Positions 27,584 to 37,352 of a stretch of DNA of 64,000 nt are shown here, in pieces. The notes under the pieces are model-generated. The model worked only from the letters and a program-made list of their open reading frames with translations. It was not told the origin of the DNA and did no database searches. Made by a program: the position numbers and the translations under genes. Source of the stretch: Alphaproteobacteria bacterium (GTDB lineage Bacteria > Pseudomonadota > Alphaproteobacteria > Micavibrionales > Micavibrionaceae); the NCBI GenBank assembly GCA_030427385.1, contig JAUHWR010000001.1:930001-994000 (forward strand). Direction: 5' to 3'. The first letter of the stretch is position 1. Every line of letters begins with the position of its first letter.

Positions 27584-29575
27584 TTATTCGTTATATTGAG
27601 GCTTTTCTTGAGATGGCTCAGGTGCATTTGAAATGATACGTGATAAGAAACCAGTAAAACCGCCGCCTTCATTGCTATCATTTTTATCTTCTTCGCGTCT
27701 TTGATCGATAGGGTTGTTTGGCTGCGAATTCCACTCTGAAAGCGTTGATTCTATGCGTTTTTCTTCTGTTCCGTGCATAATCGCGCCCCAAATTTCCGCC
27801 GGTGCCTTGCCGCCCGTCATGCGATCTGTTGGGCTGTTATCATCATTCCCCAGCCAAACTCCGGCTGTATATTTTCCGGTATAGCCAATAAACCACGCAT
27901 CTCTGAAATCCTGAGACGTCCCCGTTTTACCGCCGGCTTGAAATCCCGGATAGGCGGCGCGCGCCGTACCTTGGGAAACGACCGCCTCCAACATACCGTT
28001 CATATCGGCAATGACGGATTGCGGAAATAATCTTTGATGGGATAGGGATGCGGGATCGAAGGAATAATAAACGTTATCATCCTTATCTTGGATTTTTAAA
28101 ATCGCATAAGGTTCAGGGCGAAATCCCATATTCGGAAACACGCTATAGGCCGAAACCATCTCCAATAAGCTTACGCCGCTACTTCCTAAAGATAAGCTCA
28201 TATCACGAGCCAGGTCGGCGGTAATGCCCAGTTTTTTTGCCGTGCCAATCACATAGCCGATTGTGCCGATTTGCCCCGCAAGACGCACCGCGACGGTATT
28301 CATAGATTTCTCCAAACCCTGTGCCAATGTGACTTCGCCATAATAGATATCGCCGAAATTACCGGGGCGATAAGATCCTTCGGTAATCGGACCATCATAA
28401 ATACGATCATTTGGCCGCCACCCACGATTAAGCGCGGTCAGATAAACAAACGGCTTGAAAGATGATCCCGGCGGACGTAGAGCCTGCGTGGCGCGGTTAA
28501 ACTGGCTTTGACCATAATCTTTACCGCCGACCATCGCGCGAACCGCACCGTCATTTTCCAAAACTAATACGGCCCCTTGAGATACTTTTTGGTCACTCAC
28601 TTCCGCTAATTTATCCGCCAGCGCCTTTTCCGCCTTACCCTGAAGCACCGGTGAAAACGTGGTGTGCACGATTAAATCATCCTGAATTGCGCCCACATGC
28701 AAATTCACTTCATCCATCAACCAATCCACAAAATAAAGCTCTTGGCGCGCATTTTTGACCGTGGTCTCAACTAATTTCATTGTACCGGCGCCATTGCCCT
28801 CATAATGATATCCTGCATCTTTCATCGCGGCGAAAACGACATCTGTTCGTTTTTTTGCTAAATCGGGATTGCTCAGCGGTGAATAACGCGACGGCGCTTT
28901 TAATAACCCGACCAACATCGCGCCTTGATAAACATCAAGGTTACGCGCATCTTTTTGGAAATATTTCTCCGCGGCAGCTTGAATGCCGTAAGTTCCCGCG
29001 CCAAAATAAACACGGTTAAAATACGCCGTCAGGATTTCATCTTTGGTTAAACGGTTCTCCAACCACACCGCCAAGATTGCTTCCTGAATTTTGCGCTTTA
29101 GCGTGCGCTCCTGAGTTAAAAACAGGTTTTTTGCCAATTGCTGGGTAATTGTAGATCCGCCCTGTGCAAAGCGGCCTTTGGTAACATTGGCGACCATGGC
29201 ACGCGCAATACCGAGCGGATCAATCCCAAAATGGGAATAAAACCGACGATCCTCAACCGAGAGCAGGGCATGCAACACATGAGGCGGAAGCTCTCTCACA
29301 TTAACGCTTTCCCCCTTTAACTCCCCGATTTGTGAAAAAATAGAACCATCTTCAGCTAAAAATGTAATAGCGCGCTTACGTTCAAACTTTACATCTGCCG
29401 TAATTTTGGGCAATTCACTGGCAAACCATGCAATAGCGATCACGCCAAGAATGGCGCACCATAACCCCGCCACAAAAAATAGGCGACAGATCATCGCAAA
29501 TTTTGAACGCGACTTTGGTTTTTTACCGCTACTTTTGCGAATGCGAGAATTACTTTTTTCTGTTTTTTTAGCCAT
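27584..29575 (-). CDS. Class A penicillin-binding protein (PBP1A family)
   Basis: Bifunctional peptidoglycan glycosyltransferase and transpeptidase anchored in the inner membrane. After a basic N-terminus, residues about 28-50 form a signal anchor. The GT51 domain has EDRRFYSHFGIDPLGIARA and GGSTITQQLAKNLFLTQERTL. The transpeptidase domain has the SxxK motif PPGSSFKPFVYL, SMN in LEKSMNTVAVRL and KTGTSQDFRDAWFIGYT. At 663 residues it is shorter than E. coli PBP1a and closer to the compact PBP1A/2A type. It faces the coiled-coil gene convergently. Confidence 0.93.
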   Translation of the reverse strand: MAKKTEKSNSRIRKSSGKKPKSRSKFAMICRLFFVAGLWCAILGVIAIAWFASELPKITADVKFERKRAITFLAEDGSIFSQIGELKGESVNVRELPPHVLHALLSVEDRRFYSHFGIDPLGIARAMVANVTKGRFAQGGSTITQQLAKNLFLTQERTLKRKIQEAILAVWLENRLTKDEILTAYFNRVYFGAGTYGIQAAAEKYFQKDARNLDVYQGAMLVGLLKAPSRYSPLSNPDLAKKRTDVVFAAMKDAGYHYEGNGAGTMKLVETTVKNARQELYFVDWLMDEVNLHVGAIQDDLIVHTTFSPVLQGKAEKALADKLAEVSDQKVSQGAVLVLENDGAVRAMVGGKDYGQSQFNRATQALRPPGSSFKPFVYLTALNRGWRPNDRIYDGPITEGSYRPGNFGDIYYGEVTLAQGLEKSMNTVAVRLAGQIGTIGYVIGTAKKLGITADLARDMSLSLGSSGVSLLEMVSAYSVFPNMGFRPEPYAILKIQDKDDNVYYSFDPASLSHQRLFPQSVIADMNGMLEAVVSQGTARAAYPGFQAGGKTGTSQDFRDAWFIGYTGKYTAGVWLGNDDNSPTDRMTGGKAPAEIWGAIMHGTEEKRIESTLSEWNSQPNNPIDQRREEDKNDSNEGGGFTGFLSRIISNAPEPSQEKPQYNE

Positions 29576-29616
29576 GCAAAAGTTTTAGCGCAAGATGTTC
29601 CAATCAGGAAGATAAA

Positions 29617-30147
29617 TTATATCTTCCACCAATATCTTACTCTGTTTGGAAATTTATCGGTTGCTGGCAATTCATCCAGAAAATCTGCGCCCGCTTTTTC
29701 AATGATATGACGAGCGACCTCATTCTGAGGTGAAATTGTAATCAAAGCCTTCTCGATATCAAGCGCGTTCAAAACCTCTTTAGATTTACGAACCAGTTTT
29801 TGCCCATAACCTAATTCCCGTTTATCGGGACGAATAATAAAAGTCATGTGACCGCCCCATTTTTCCAAATGCCAATTTAAACGGTGCCTGACTTTCAAGG
29901 TACCAATATATTCATCATTCTTTACCAACCATAAGACAGAATCCGGCACCAATTCCACCCAATCCGGATAATTGCGATACGCACCGCTTCGGCGTTTACA
30001 GCGCTCTTCGACGAAATCATCGAAATCATCTCTTAAATCTGGAATAACCAGATTTTTATACCGCCCCTCGGCATGGTATAACGCCAATGCTTTTAAATAG
30101 CTCTCTTTATATTCAATGGCTGGTTTGATGAGTTTAGATGCGGTCAT
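29617..30147 (-). CDS. GNAT-family N-acetyltransferase
   Basis: 176 residues with a GNAT pattern: strands SVLWLVKNDEYIGTLKVRHRLN and GGHMTFIIRPDKRELGYGQKLVRKSKEVL (the acetyl-CoA pyrophosphate-binding region), then ALITISPQNEVARHIIEKAGADFL as in acetyltransferases. The substrate is unknown. It lies about 40 bp upstream of the penicillin-binding protein gene in the direction of transcription (both on the minus strand) and may be cotranscribed with it. Confidence 0.85.
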   Translation of the reverse strand: MTASKLIKPAIEYKESYLKALALYHAEGRYKNLVIPDLRDDFDDFVEERCKRRSGAYRNYPDWVELVPDSVLWLVKNDEYIGTLKVRHRLNWHLEKWGGHMTFIIRPDKRELGYGQKLVRKSKEVLNALDIEKALITISPQNEVARHIIEKAGADFLDELPATDKFPNRVRYWWKI

Positions 30148-30226
30148 AAAATTTATATCAAGTGTAATATGAATGATTTCTAATTCATATAAGTAACATA
30201 CACAAGTAAATTAAGGAATGACGAGT

Positions 30227-31234
30227 CTATCTCTCCATACCAAAATCGTTACCGCGCTCATGTTCTCGATCTCTTCTTGCACGAATACGCTCAAGAATCA
30301 AATGTGTGTCCACATGGCGTTCTATTTGTTGGTTAAAATAATTTTGGTAAATTTGTGTTAATCGACTCATGGCTTCATCTGCAACTCTTTTTGCTTCCTC
30401 TAGTTGCGCATCATCACTAATTGAACGATCTGGCTCATCATCATGAGACCTTTCCATCGTTCTCTCTAAGCCTCGTTCTTCCTCGGGATCAGTATCTTCT
30501 TTTACTTCTGGAGGTAAATTTGCAACAGGGATCGGTTGAGAAAATAAAGCAGATAAATCTGAGCCTGACTGAATATATTCTAAAACTGAGACTGAATTAC
30601 GATCCATTGCATTATCAACAAGATCTAGCATTTCATCCACGATACTATCTACAGTTTCATCAATACTTGCTTTTCTGTCATCAAATTCGGAAAGTTGCTT
30701 TTTATGTAATTCCTCCCGTTTTTCGCCTTTAATTTCATGCTTAGTTTTTTTGCCTACAGCGTGATAAAAAGCACTTACTAATTTAAATGGTGCATGCTCA
30801 GCATGCTCATCCAACCATTGATCGTATAATGAAATTCGGTTGTTTCTTTCTAAAACATTATTTTCTCTTGCTTGTAATAATTCTTTCATAATGTGTTTTA
30901 AATCAACGGTTTTACGCGCAACGTTGTTTCGTAATTGCACCATTGATCTACCAGTAAATATGGTCTTATTTTCTTGGGATAGATTTCCTCCAATTACTTG
31001 CGATACTTTTTCTGAAACCGCATTTGGCTGCTGAATCGCTGGATTTAAAATTAATAACAACCCCAGAACTTCTTCAACACTTTTACCAGCAAGAGCCAAT
31101 TGATATGCCGCTTGGTTTATATCAACTGCAAATAAACTGTTTCCGAACGTCTCGGTTCCAAGCGCATCATTTTTAGATTCCGCCGCATTACCGAAATCTC
31201 TCATTTTTCCACCAAAGCGTGATTTACCAAACAT
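30227..31234 (-). CDS. Hypothetical helical protein, 335 residues
   Basis: No family recognised. The protein is almost entirely helical and strongly charged, with a glycine/arginine start (MFGKSRFGGKMRDFG), a Leu/Ala segment near residue 55 (LGLLLILNPAI) that is too short for a confident membrane span, and a very acidic then basic C-terminus. No signal peptide. It lies between a GNAT gene and mgtE, all on the minus strand. Codon use looks like the neighbours. Confidence 0.7.
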   Translation of the reverse strand: MFGKSRFGGKMRDFGNAAESKNDALGTETFGNSLFAVDINQAAYQLALAGKSVEEVLGLLLILNPAIQQPNAVSEKVSQVIGGNLSQENKTIFTGRSMVQLRNNVARKTVDLKHIMKELLQARENNVLERNNRISLYDQWLDEHAEHAPFKLVSAFYHAVGKKTKHEIKGEKREELHKKQLSEFDDRKASIDETVDSIVDEMLDLVDNAMDRNSVSVLEYIQSGSDLSALFSQPIPVANLPPEVKEDTDPEEERGLERTMERSHDDEPDRSISDDAQLEEAKRVADEAMSRLTQIYQNYFNQQIERHVDTHLILERIRARRDREHERGNDFGMER

Positions 31235-31291
31235 ATAACACCTCTATTTAAAAATTTTATGTATATTAAGAGAAACAAAAATGTTTTTCAA

Positions 31292-32686
31292 TCACAAAAT
31301 AATAGACGCCAATCCAAGGAAAGCAAAAAATCCAACAATATCCGTTACCGTTGTTAGCACAACAGCCGAGGAGATCGCGGGGTCGCTGCCCATGCGGTGT
31401 AGCAGGATCGGAATGCCCGCGCCGCCGAGACCGGCAATGATTAAATTTATAATCATGGCGCTTGCGATCACGCCGCCAAGCAAGGGGTTGGCGTAATAAA
31501 GCCCCGCTAAAAATCCAATAATAACGGCAAAGGCCATGCCGTTTAACAGGCCGATTAAGGTTTCCTTCCAGATAATCCGCCATGAGTTAGAGCTGGAGAT
31601 TTCTTTGGTGGCAAGCGCGCGCACCGCAACCGTCATGGCCTGCGTTCCTGCATTACCGCCCATGGATGCGACAATCGGCATTAATACGGCCAGCGCGACC
31701 AATTCCTCAATCGTTGCATCAAACAGAGAAATCACGATGGATGCCATAATGGCCGTTAATAAATTTATAAATAACCATGAAAAACGCGTGCGCGTGGAAT
31801 CAAATACGGCGCGATAAAGATCACCGCCGCTTACCCCCGCCAGCTTCAAAATATCTTCTTGCGCTTCTTCGTCGATAACGCCCAATACGTCATCAACGGT
31901 AATCACACCGATCAAACGGCCATCCGCATCCACAACGGGCGCAGAGGAAATCCCCTCGCGGCGGAACAGATACGCAACTTCTTCCTGATCCATTTGTGCG
32001 CTGATGATGTGGGTCTGATCCAAAATCAGGTTTTCAATTTTTTCATTCCGTTTGGAGCGCACCAATCGGTTCAGTGGCATTTCCCCCTTCACGTGATAAG
32101 TCGGTGAAATGACGAAAATATCGAGGAAGTCCACAGGCAAATCATCACCCGCCGCACGCAGATAATCAATTGTTTTACCAACTGTCCAAAATTCGGGCAC
32201 CGCCACGAATTCGCGCTGCATTAATCGACCGGCACTATCCTCAGGGAAGCTTAAGCCTTCCTCTAATGCCAAACGCGTTTTAGCAGATAAATGACGAATG
32301 ATGTCTTTTTGAAATACAGGCTCCAGATTGATAATCAAATCCAGCGCGTCGTCACTTTCCATCGTCGCAACCATTTCGGCAACTTTGGCAGGGGTGAGAG
32401 AGGAAAGCGTATCTTTACGTAACTCCGGATCTAGATAACTCAGCACATTCGGATCAATATCATCTAAATACTGATCCAATAATTTGGTACGTGCATCCTC
32501 ATTTGATTTGGAAATCAACTCCGCCGTATCCTGAACGCTTAGGGTCGAGAGAATTTCTGAAACTTCTGCGTTCTGCTCCTCGTGAAGCGCATCGGAAATA
32601 CGGATAATAATATCATCGCTCAAGCCAAAATCGCTTTGGGCTTGTTCAGTGAACTCATCAGTAATTTCGGGGGTCGCAATAACCAT
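31292..32686 (-). CDS. mgtE: Magnesium transporter MgtE
   Basis: Mg2+ channel of the inner membrane, closed by bound Mg2+. The product has the MgtE N-domain of alpha-helical repeats (residues about 20-135), a pair of CBS domains (RSKRNEKIENLILDQTHIISAQMDQEEVAYLF; GVITVDDVLGVIDEEAQEDILKLAG), and a C-terminal membrane domain with about five spans including PIVASMGGNAGTQAMTVAVRAL, the signature pore segment. The ATG at 32686 is preferred over an upstream GTG, neither having a strong ribosome binding site. Confidence 0.95.
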   Translation of the reverse strand: MVIATPEITDEFTEQAQSDFGLSDDIIIRISDALHEEQNAEVSEILSTLSVQDTAELISKSNEDARTKLLDQYLDDIDPNVLSYLDPELRKDTLSSLTPAKVAEMVATMESDDALDLIINLEPVFQKDIIRHLSAKTRLALEEGLSFPEDSAGRLMQREFVAVPEFWTVGKTIDYLRAAGDDLPVDFLDIFVISPTYHVKGEMPLNRLVRSKRNEKIENLILDQTHIISAQMDQEEVAYLFRREGISSAPVVDADGRLIGVITVDDVLGVIDEEAQEDILKLAGVSGGDLYRAVFDSTRTRFSWLFINLLTAIMASIVISLFDATIEELVALAVLMPIVASMGGNAGTQAMTVAVRALATKEISSSNSWRIIWKETLIGLLNGMAFAVIIGFLAGLYYANPLLGGVIASAMIINLIIAGLGGAGIPILLHRMGSDPAISSAVVLTTVTDIVGFFAFLGLASIIL

Positions 32687-32748
32687 GGCGTGTTGTAACA
32701 CAAATTACGGTGTGATAGAACAACATAAAAATCAGAAATGAAAAAAAT

Positions 32749-33258
32749 ATGGCGCACGACACAAAAAAACGCATCGGCATTTATCCCGGCACATTTGACC
32801 CGGTTACAAAGGGGCATCTGCACCTGATCAAACGCGCCAGTAAATTGGTGGATCACTTAATTATCGGCGTTGCGATCAGCGAAAAGAAAAAGCCTTTATT
32901 TGATGTTAATGAGCGTCTTGATCTACTCAATGCCGATATTGCCAACATGCCGGAAAAATATTGCGGCATCGATGTCCGCAGCTTTGATAATTTATTGGTG
33001 CATTTCGCAATGGAGCAGGGGGCAACCTGTATCTTTCGTGGGCTGCGCGCCGTATCGGATTTTGAATATGAATTTCAAATGACGGGCATGAACGCCCGCC
33101 TGGCGCCGGAAGTGGAAACTGTCTTCCTGATGGCGGCGGATAAGTATCAATTTGTATCCTCTGCCTTTGTTAAAGAAATCTACAGCTTAGGCGGTGATAT
33201 CAGCGAAGTTGTGACCCCAAATGTTGAACGCGCCCTACAATCAAAATTTGGAAAATAA
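32749..33258 (+). CDS. coaD: Phosphopantetheine adenylyltransferase
   Basis: Catalyses the fourth step of coenzyme A synthesis, adding AMP to 4'-phosphopantetheine. The 169-residue product has the nucleotidyltransferase start GIYPGTFDPVTKGHLHLIKRA with the HxGH-like TKGH motif, IFRGLRAVSDFEYEFQMTGMN and the C-terminal KYQFVSSAFVKEIYSLGGDIS, matching CoaD. It is divergent from mgtE. Confidence 0.97.
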   Translation: MAHDTKKRIGIYPGTFDPVTKGHLHLIKRASKLVDHLIIGVAISEKKKPLFDVNERLDLLNADIANMPEKYCGIDVRSFDNLLVHFAMEQGATCIFRGLRAVSDFEYEFQMTGMNARLAPEVETVFLMAADKYQFVSSAFVKEIYSLGGDISEVVTPNVERALQSKFGK

Positions 33259-33322
33259 AAACTTGACGTATAAAGATGAAAGCCATATGTTCCTTAAGTC
33301 TTTTCAGGCAGTATTATGATGA

Positions 33323-33398
33323 GACCGCTTAGCTCAGCCGGTAGAGCAACTGACTTTTAATCAGTAGGTCGAGGGTTCGAATCCCTCAGCGGTCACCA
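33323..33398 (+). tRNA. tRNA-Lys(TTT)
   Basis: A 76-nt cloverleaf with 7-bp acceptor GACCGCT/AGCGGTC, D-arm AGCTCAGCCGGTAGAGCA, anticodon stem ACTGA/TCAGT with loop CTTTTAA (anticodon TTT at 33356-33358) and T-arm GAGGGTTCGAATCCCTC. The CCA end is encoded. Lies between coaD and the acyltransferase gene. Confidence 0.97.
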
Positions 33399-33422
33399 TT
33401 TCTTACAGAACGGGCTCCCCAC

Positions 33423-35363
33423 ATGACATTCAGATACGATATTAATGCCTTACGGGGGATTGCCGTATTAATAGTCATGTTATTTCATTTTGGCATTCCC
33501 GGTTTTTCGGGCGGCTATTCCGGTGTTGATATTTTCTTTGTTATTTCCGGCTTCTTGATGACATCCATAATTGTTTTGGGGCTGGAAGATCAAAAATTCT
33601 CTCTCTTAAAATTTTATGCCTCCCGTGCCAGACGCATTCTTCCCGCCATTATTTTTCTATGTGGAACTGTTTTAATATTTGGATGGTTTTGGATAGCGCC
33701 CAGCGATTATAGCGATTTGGGCGAACATGCGGCGGCGTCGGTGATCTTCATTTCTAATTTCATTTATAAAGATGAGGCTGGGTATTTTGATACGCCGTCT
33801 CACTTTAAATGGTTACTTCATACATGGTCACTTTCCGTGGAATGGCAATTTTATATGATTTACCCGCTGATACTAATGGGGGCATACCGTTTCAGCCGAT
33901 ATAAAAGCAGGGCTATTATGATTACGCTTGGCGTGTTAACGCTCCTGTCTTTGGGATTGTCAATTTTTATCTCGGAATTAAAACCTGAATTTTCATTCTT
34001 TATTCTGCCCACGCGCATTTGGGAGATGACAGCAGGCGGCTTATTATTTTTACTTCAGCGTAGGGATGGATTTTCCATCACATCAAATCACCAAAAATAT
34101 CTATTTACCATTGGCGGTCTTTGCCTGATTTTAGTTGCCGCCATAATCTATCATAGCGATTATTCATGGCCCGGCGGCTATGCGCTTTTACCCGTTATCG
34201 GCGCAATTTTGTTTTTAGTGCCACGTGCGAATAATCAGGCGCTTGTGAATAATATCATTCTACAAAAGCTGGGGACATGGTCCTATTCAACCTATCTTTG
34301 GCATTGGCCGATTTATGTTGGGATCAGCTATTATGAATTGCATATTATAGGGTGGCAAGCGGGGGCAATTATTCTCTCAATATTTTGCGGATTTTTATCT
34401 TATAAATTAATCGAAAATCCCTGTCATAAAATGACAATTTGCCGCAAAAATATGATTATACTTTTCGCCGCCATTTGCGCCGTTGGCCTGAGCGGATTAT
34501 TAATTAAAAGTCAAAATGGCTTTCCCTTACGCGTTAGTAAAGAGATCTTAATCGCCGATAAAGAAGCCGAAAATAAACCGCCCTATACTGAAAAAGATCT
34601 TTGCGCGCCTGATCACGATTCCGCGGGACGCATGCGCTGTGTTTATGGCAACCGCGATAATATTGGCGCTATCTTTTGGGGGGATAGTCATGGCGGGGCG
34701 ATCATGACCGCACTGGGCGATGCCATCGGGCAGGGGGTGATAACCCACTTTAATCAATGCCCCGTAATTTTTAGTGCGCGTATAAAAGGTAAAACCCAAC
34801 GTAAAAACTGCAAAGGCTTTCATCAAAATGTTTTAACGGACATTGAAACACTGCCTGACGACGTTCCTTTGGTAATCGTGTCGCGATTTTCCGCGCAAAT
34901 TCATGGACCTAATGAAACAAACCAAAAAGTATATGGCTTAATCTTTGATGATAAGACATCAAATGAAGAAACGCTGACCGAACGCGCCCTCTATCAAAAA
35001 CGATTAGTGGAAACCTTATGTCACGCCAAGCGATTCCGCCCGGTCTATGTTATTGAACCTGTTCCGGAAATGGGTGCGGATATCCCAAAAATGATTGTCC
35101 GACAATTAATGCAAGGCATTAAACCGCATGCCGGCATAACGAAGAGCGCGTATGATGCACGGAATACCATTATTCTGGATATTCTCAATCAGGCACAACA
35201 AACATGCGATATAAACCTATTACCAACCAGCGATTATTTATGTCCCGATGGCAATACTTGCATCGGCGCATTATCCGGGCGGCCTATTTATGTTGACGAT
35301 GATCATCTGAGCGAATTTGGAAATCGTTTGTTGATCCCAATGTTTGAAAAAGCATTGAAGTAA
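33423..35363 (+). CDS. Membrane O-acyltransferase with SGNH hydrolase-like C-terminal domain
   Basis: Acyltransferase-3/SGNH fusion (OafA/OatA type) that O-acylates a cell-envelope polysaccharide or glycan. Residues about 1-360 hold some ten membrane spans and the motif FRYDINALRGIAVLIVMLFHFG and GYSGVDIFFVISGFLMT. After a linker the periplasmic part has GDSHGGAIMTAL (SGNH block I) and DDDHLSEFG (block V with the His). Length 646 residues fits the family. It starts shortly after tRNA-Lys, with no clear link to a polysaccharide cluster in the window. Confidence 0.92.
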   Translation: MTFRYDINALRGIAVLIVMLFHFGIPGFSGGYSGVDIFFVISGFLMTSIIVLGLEDQKFSLLKFYASRARRILPAIIFLCGTVLIFGWFWIAPSDYSDLGEHAAASVIFISNFIYKDEAGYFDTPSHFKWLLHTWSLSVEWQFYMIYPLILMGAYRFSRYKSRAIMITLGVLTLLSLGLSIFISELKPEFSFFILPTRIWEMTAGGLLFLLQRRDGFSITSNHQKYLFTIGGLCLILVAAIIYHSDYSWPGGYALLPVIGAILFLVPRANNQALVNNIILQKLGTWSYSTYLWHWPIYVGISYYELHIIGWQAGAIILSIFCGFLSYKLIENPCHKMTICRKNMIILFAAICAVGLSGLLIKSQNGFPLRVSKEILIADKEAENKPPYTEKDLCAPDHDSAGRMRCVYGNRDNIGAIFWGDSHGGAIMTALGDAIGQGVITHFNQCPVIFSARIKGKTQRKNCKGFHQNVLTDIETLPDDVPLVIVSRFSAQIHGPNETNQKVYGLIFDDKTSNEETLTERALYQKRLVETLCHAKRFRPVYVIEPVPEMGADIPKMIVRQLMQGIKPHAGITKSAYDARNTIILDILNQAQQTCDINLLPTSDYLCPDGNTCIGALSGRPIYVDDDHLSEFGNRLLIPMFEKALK

Positions 35364-35400
35364 AATAAGCTCATTACTGTTGGGCTCAGCATAGCAAAGC

Positions 35401-36270
35401 TTAGGTAATTTTTCGCTTTGCAATATCTGTGGGCTTTGCTTTGCATCCGTATTTTACTAGGCCATATTCCTTACAAAATTCAGCCCCCAAAAATAAGATC
35501 ATACAAGAATAAGAGGCCCATAACATTAAAAGCACCAACGATCCCGCCGCCCCGAAACTGGAGGCGGGTTTCGCGACTTCAAAATAATAGTTAATGGCAT
35601 ATTCGCCGATTTTGAAAAAAAAGGCAGCCACAATCGCGCCCCATATTGCCGCGCGCCATTCTATCTTTGCGTCGGGCAAAATCTTATAAATAAGAGTAAA
35701 TAACAACACAGCAATAAAACAGGAAACGAGCAAATTTACGCCAACAATAAATAAAGACCATGAGAGGGAAAATTGCCCCGCCAGCCATTCATTTAATAAT
35801 GTGATCATCGCAGTTAAAGATAATGAAATTAACAATAAAAAACCGATGATTAATACAACACCGAATGAAATCAATCTGGCTTTGATAAAAGAAACTAATC
35901 CGGCGGACTTTTTGATGTCCACTTCATAAATACGATTTAAAGAATTTTGCAGATGAGCAAATAATCCTGTCGCGCCAAAGGCAAGTGTTAATAAGCCTGC
36001 GACAATCGCCCATGTGTTGCGGTTATCACGCTGTGAGCTTTCTATTATCTTATCAACATTTTCTGCCGTTTGTTCCCCCATGATACTTTGAATGCCGCTC
36101 AAAACTTCCTCTTCAACATATTGTTCATCAAATGCAAAGGCCGCAATCGCCATAACAATGATAATTAAACCGGGAAAAGAAAAAATGGTGTAATACGCCG
36201 CCGCCGCACTTTGTGTAAAGGGATCATGCGAAAACCAATTTTTGACTGACTGGGTGAAAATTTTAAACAT
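35401..36270 (-). CDS. YihY/BrkB-family inner membrane protein
   Basis: 289 residues with about six membrane spans and the family motifs: N-terminal FTQSAAAAYYTIFSFPGLIIIVMAI, then LLTLAFGATGLFAHLQNSLNRIYEV, ILPDAKIEWRAAIWGAIVAAFFFKIGEYAINYYF and LLMLWASYSCMILFLGAEFCKEY. The family was once called RNase BN by mistake; its function is not firmly known. Convergent with the acyltransferase gene. Confidence 0.9.
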   Translation of the reverse strand: MFKIFTQSVKNWFSHDPFTQSAAAAYYTIFSFPGLIIIVMAIAAFAFDEQYVEEEVLSGIQSIMGEQTAENVDKIIESSQRDNRNTWAIVAGLLTLAFGATGLFAHLQNSLNRIYEVDIKKSAGLVSFIKARLISFGVVLIIGFLLLISLSLTAMITLLNEWLAGQFSLSWSLFIVGVNLLVSCFIAVLLFTLIYKILPDAKIEWRAAIWGAIVAAFFFKIGEYAINYYFEVAKPASSFGAAGSLVLLMLWASYSCMILFLGAEFCKEYGLVKYGCKAKPTDIAKRKIT

Positions 36271-36298
36271 ACTCTATAGATATATCTGTCATCAGAAT

Positions 36299-36335
36299 AA
36301 AAAAAAGTCCGGAGACTTTTAACAGTACTCCGGAC
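36299..36335 (-). terminator. Rho-independent terminator in the sseA-yihY gap
   Basis: On the minus strand GTCCGGAG and CTCCGGAC form a perfect 8-bp stem with a 13-nt loop, followed by eight T. It lies about 160 bp after the sseA stop, leaving an untranslated stretch of about 160 bp between gene and terminator that holds no obvious gene; it could be an sRNA 3' end or simply the sseA-alaX terminator. Confidence 0.85.
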
Positions 36336-36495
36336 AACAGTGGTAATAGAGGGTGTGTAAGTAAACATTACGCAATTCGACTGGGGCATGCAAGCATTTT
36401 CTGTTTTTTTTTTACATTTTTTGCAAAAAAATGTTTGTTTATCAATAAGATAAAGTTTCTCTTATTAAAAAAGCAAGTTACAAATAACCATAATA

Positions 36496-37347
36496 TTATT
36501 GCGTATAAATAATCTTTTCTGACTGACCCCATTCGCTCCAAGATCCGTCATAGATTCGAAAATCCCCATGACCAAGCTCATGAAATGCGAGTGCAATTAC
36601 GCATGCTGTAACGCCGCTGCCGCATGTCATTACTGGCGGGGCATCTGCCTGTAAAATATCAAGCGGAATTACCTTGGTTAATTGATTCGTATCTTTCAAA
36701 CCGCCAGTTTGCGGATCAATCAATGTTCCTGTGGGAATATTAATGCTATTGGGGATATGCCCGCTACGCATGCCTGCACGTGGCTCTTGTGCTAAACCGG
36801 AAAAACGCTCTGCGGGACGGGCATCCAAAATATGAGCGGCTCTGTGTTGCGAAATCTGATCAACTTGATCAATATCCACCACCATATCCGAATTAAACTT
36901 TGCCTTGAATGAGGCCGCTTGGGGCATGGACGGGGCATCAGTATTTACCGGATATCCTTTTTCTTCCCAATCCATCATACTCCCATTCAAAATAGAGACA
37001 CAATCATGACCAAAGATTTTAAACATCCACCATACGCGGGCAGGGCCCAAAGCCAGCCCCGCCTGACCGTAAACAATAATGCGACTATCATTGGAAATAC
37101 CCATTGCCGACACCATTTCCTCAAAATCTGCTGCAGACGGCAACATATGGGGTAGGGAGGAATTGTGATCCGCCACCTGATCAATATCAAAAAACACCGC
37201 ATTGCCGATGCGTTTATGTTGATACATAACATATGGATCAACCGGCGAATTCGGTAGCACAAAAGTCGCATCCAGCAATACAAGCTGACCGTCATCTGCC
37301 TGTATTAAATTTTCTAGCTCCTTATAGGATATCAACGCACTTTTCAT
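36496..37347 (-). CDS. sseA: 3-mercaptopyruvate/thiosulfate sulfurtransferase
   Basis: Two-domain rhodanese transferring sulfur to thiophilic acceptors. The 283-residue product has LLDATFVLPNSPVDPYVMYQ and the inactive N-terminal rhodanese domain, then HILDARPAERFSG and RSGHIPNSINIP, and the catalytic loop with Cys242 in CGSGVTA, the pattern of 3-mercaptopyruvate-type enzymes (rhodaneses for thiosulfate have CRKGVTA). It follows the alanyl-tRNA editing gene by 5 bp on the same strand. Confidence 0.93.
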   Translation of the reverse strand: MKSALISYKELENLIQADDGQLVLLDATFVLPNSPVDPYVMYQHKRIGNAVFFDIDQVADHNSSLPHMLPSAADFEEMVSAMGISNDSRIIVYGQAGLALGPARVWWMFKIFGHDCVSILNGSMMDWEEKGYPVNTDAPSMPQAASFKAKFNSDMVVDIDQVDQISQHRAAHILDARPAERFSGLAQEPRAGMRSGHIPNSINIPTGTLIDPQTGGLKDTNQLTKVIPLDILQADAPPVMTCGSGVTACVIALAFHELGHGDFRIYDGSWSEWGQSEKIIYTQ

Positions 37348-37352
37348 GGTAT

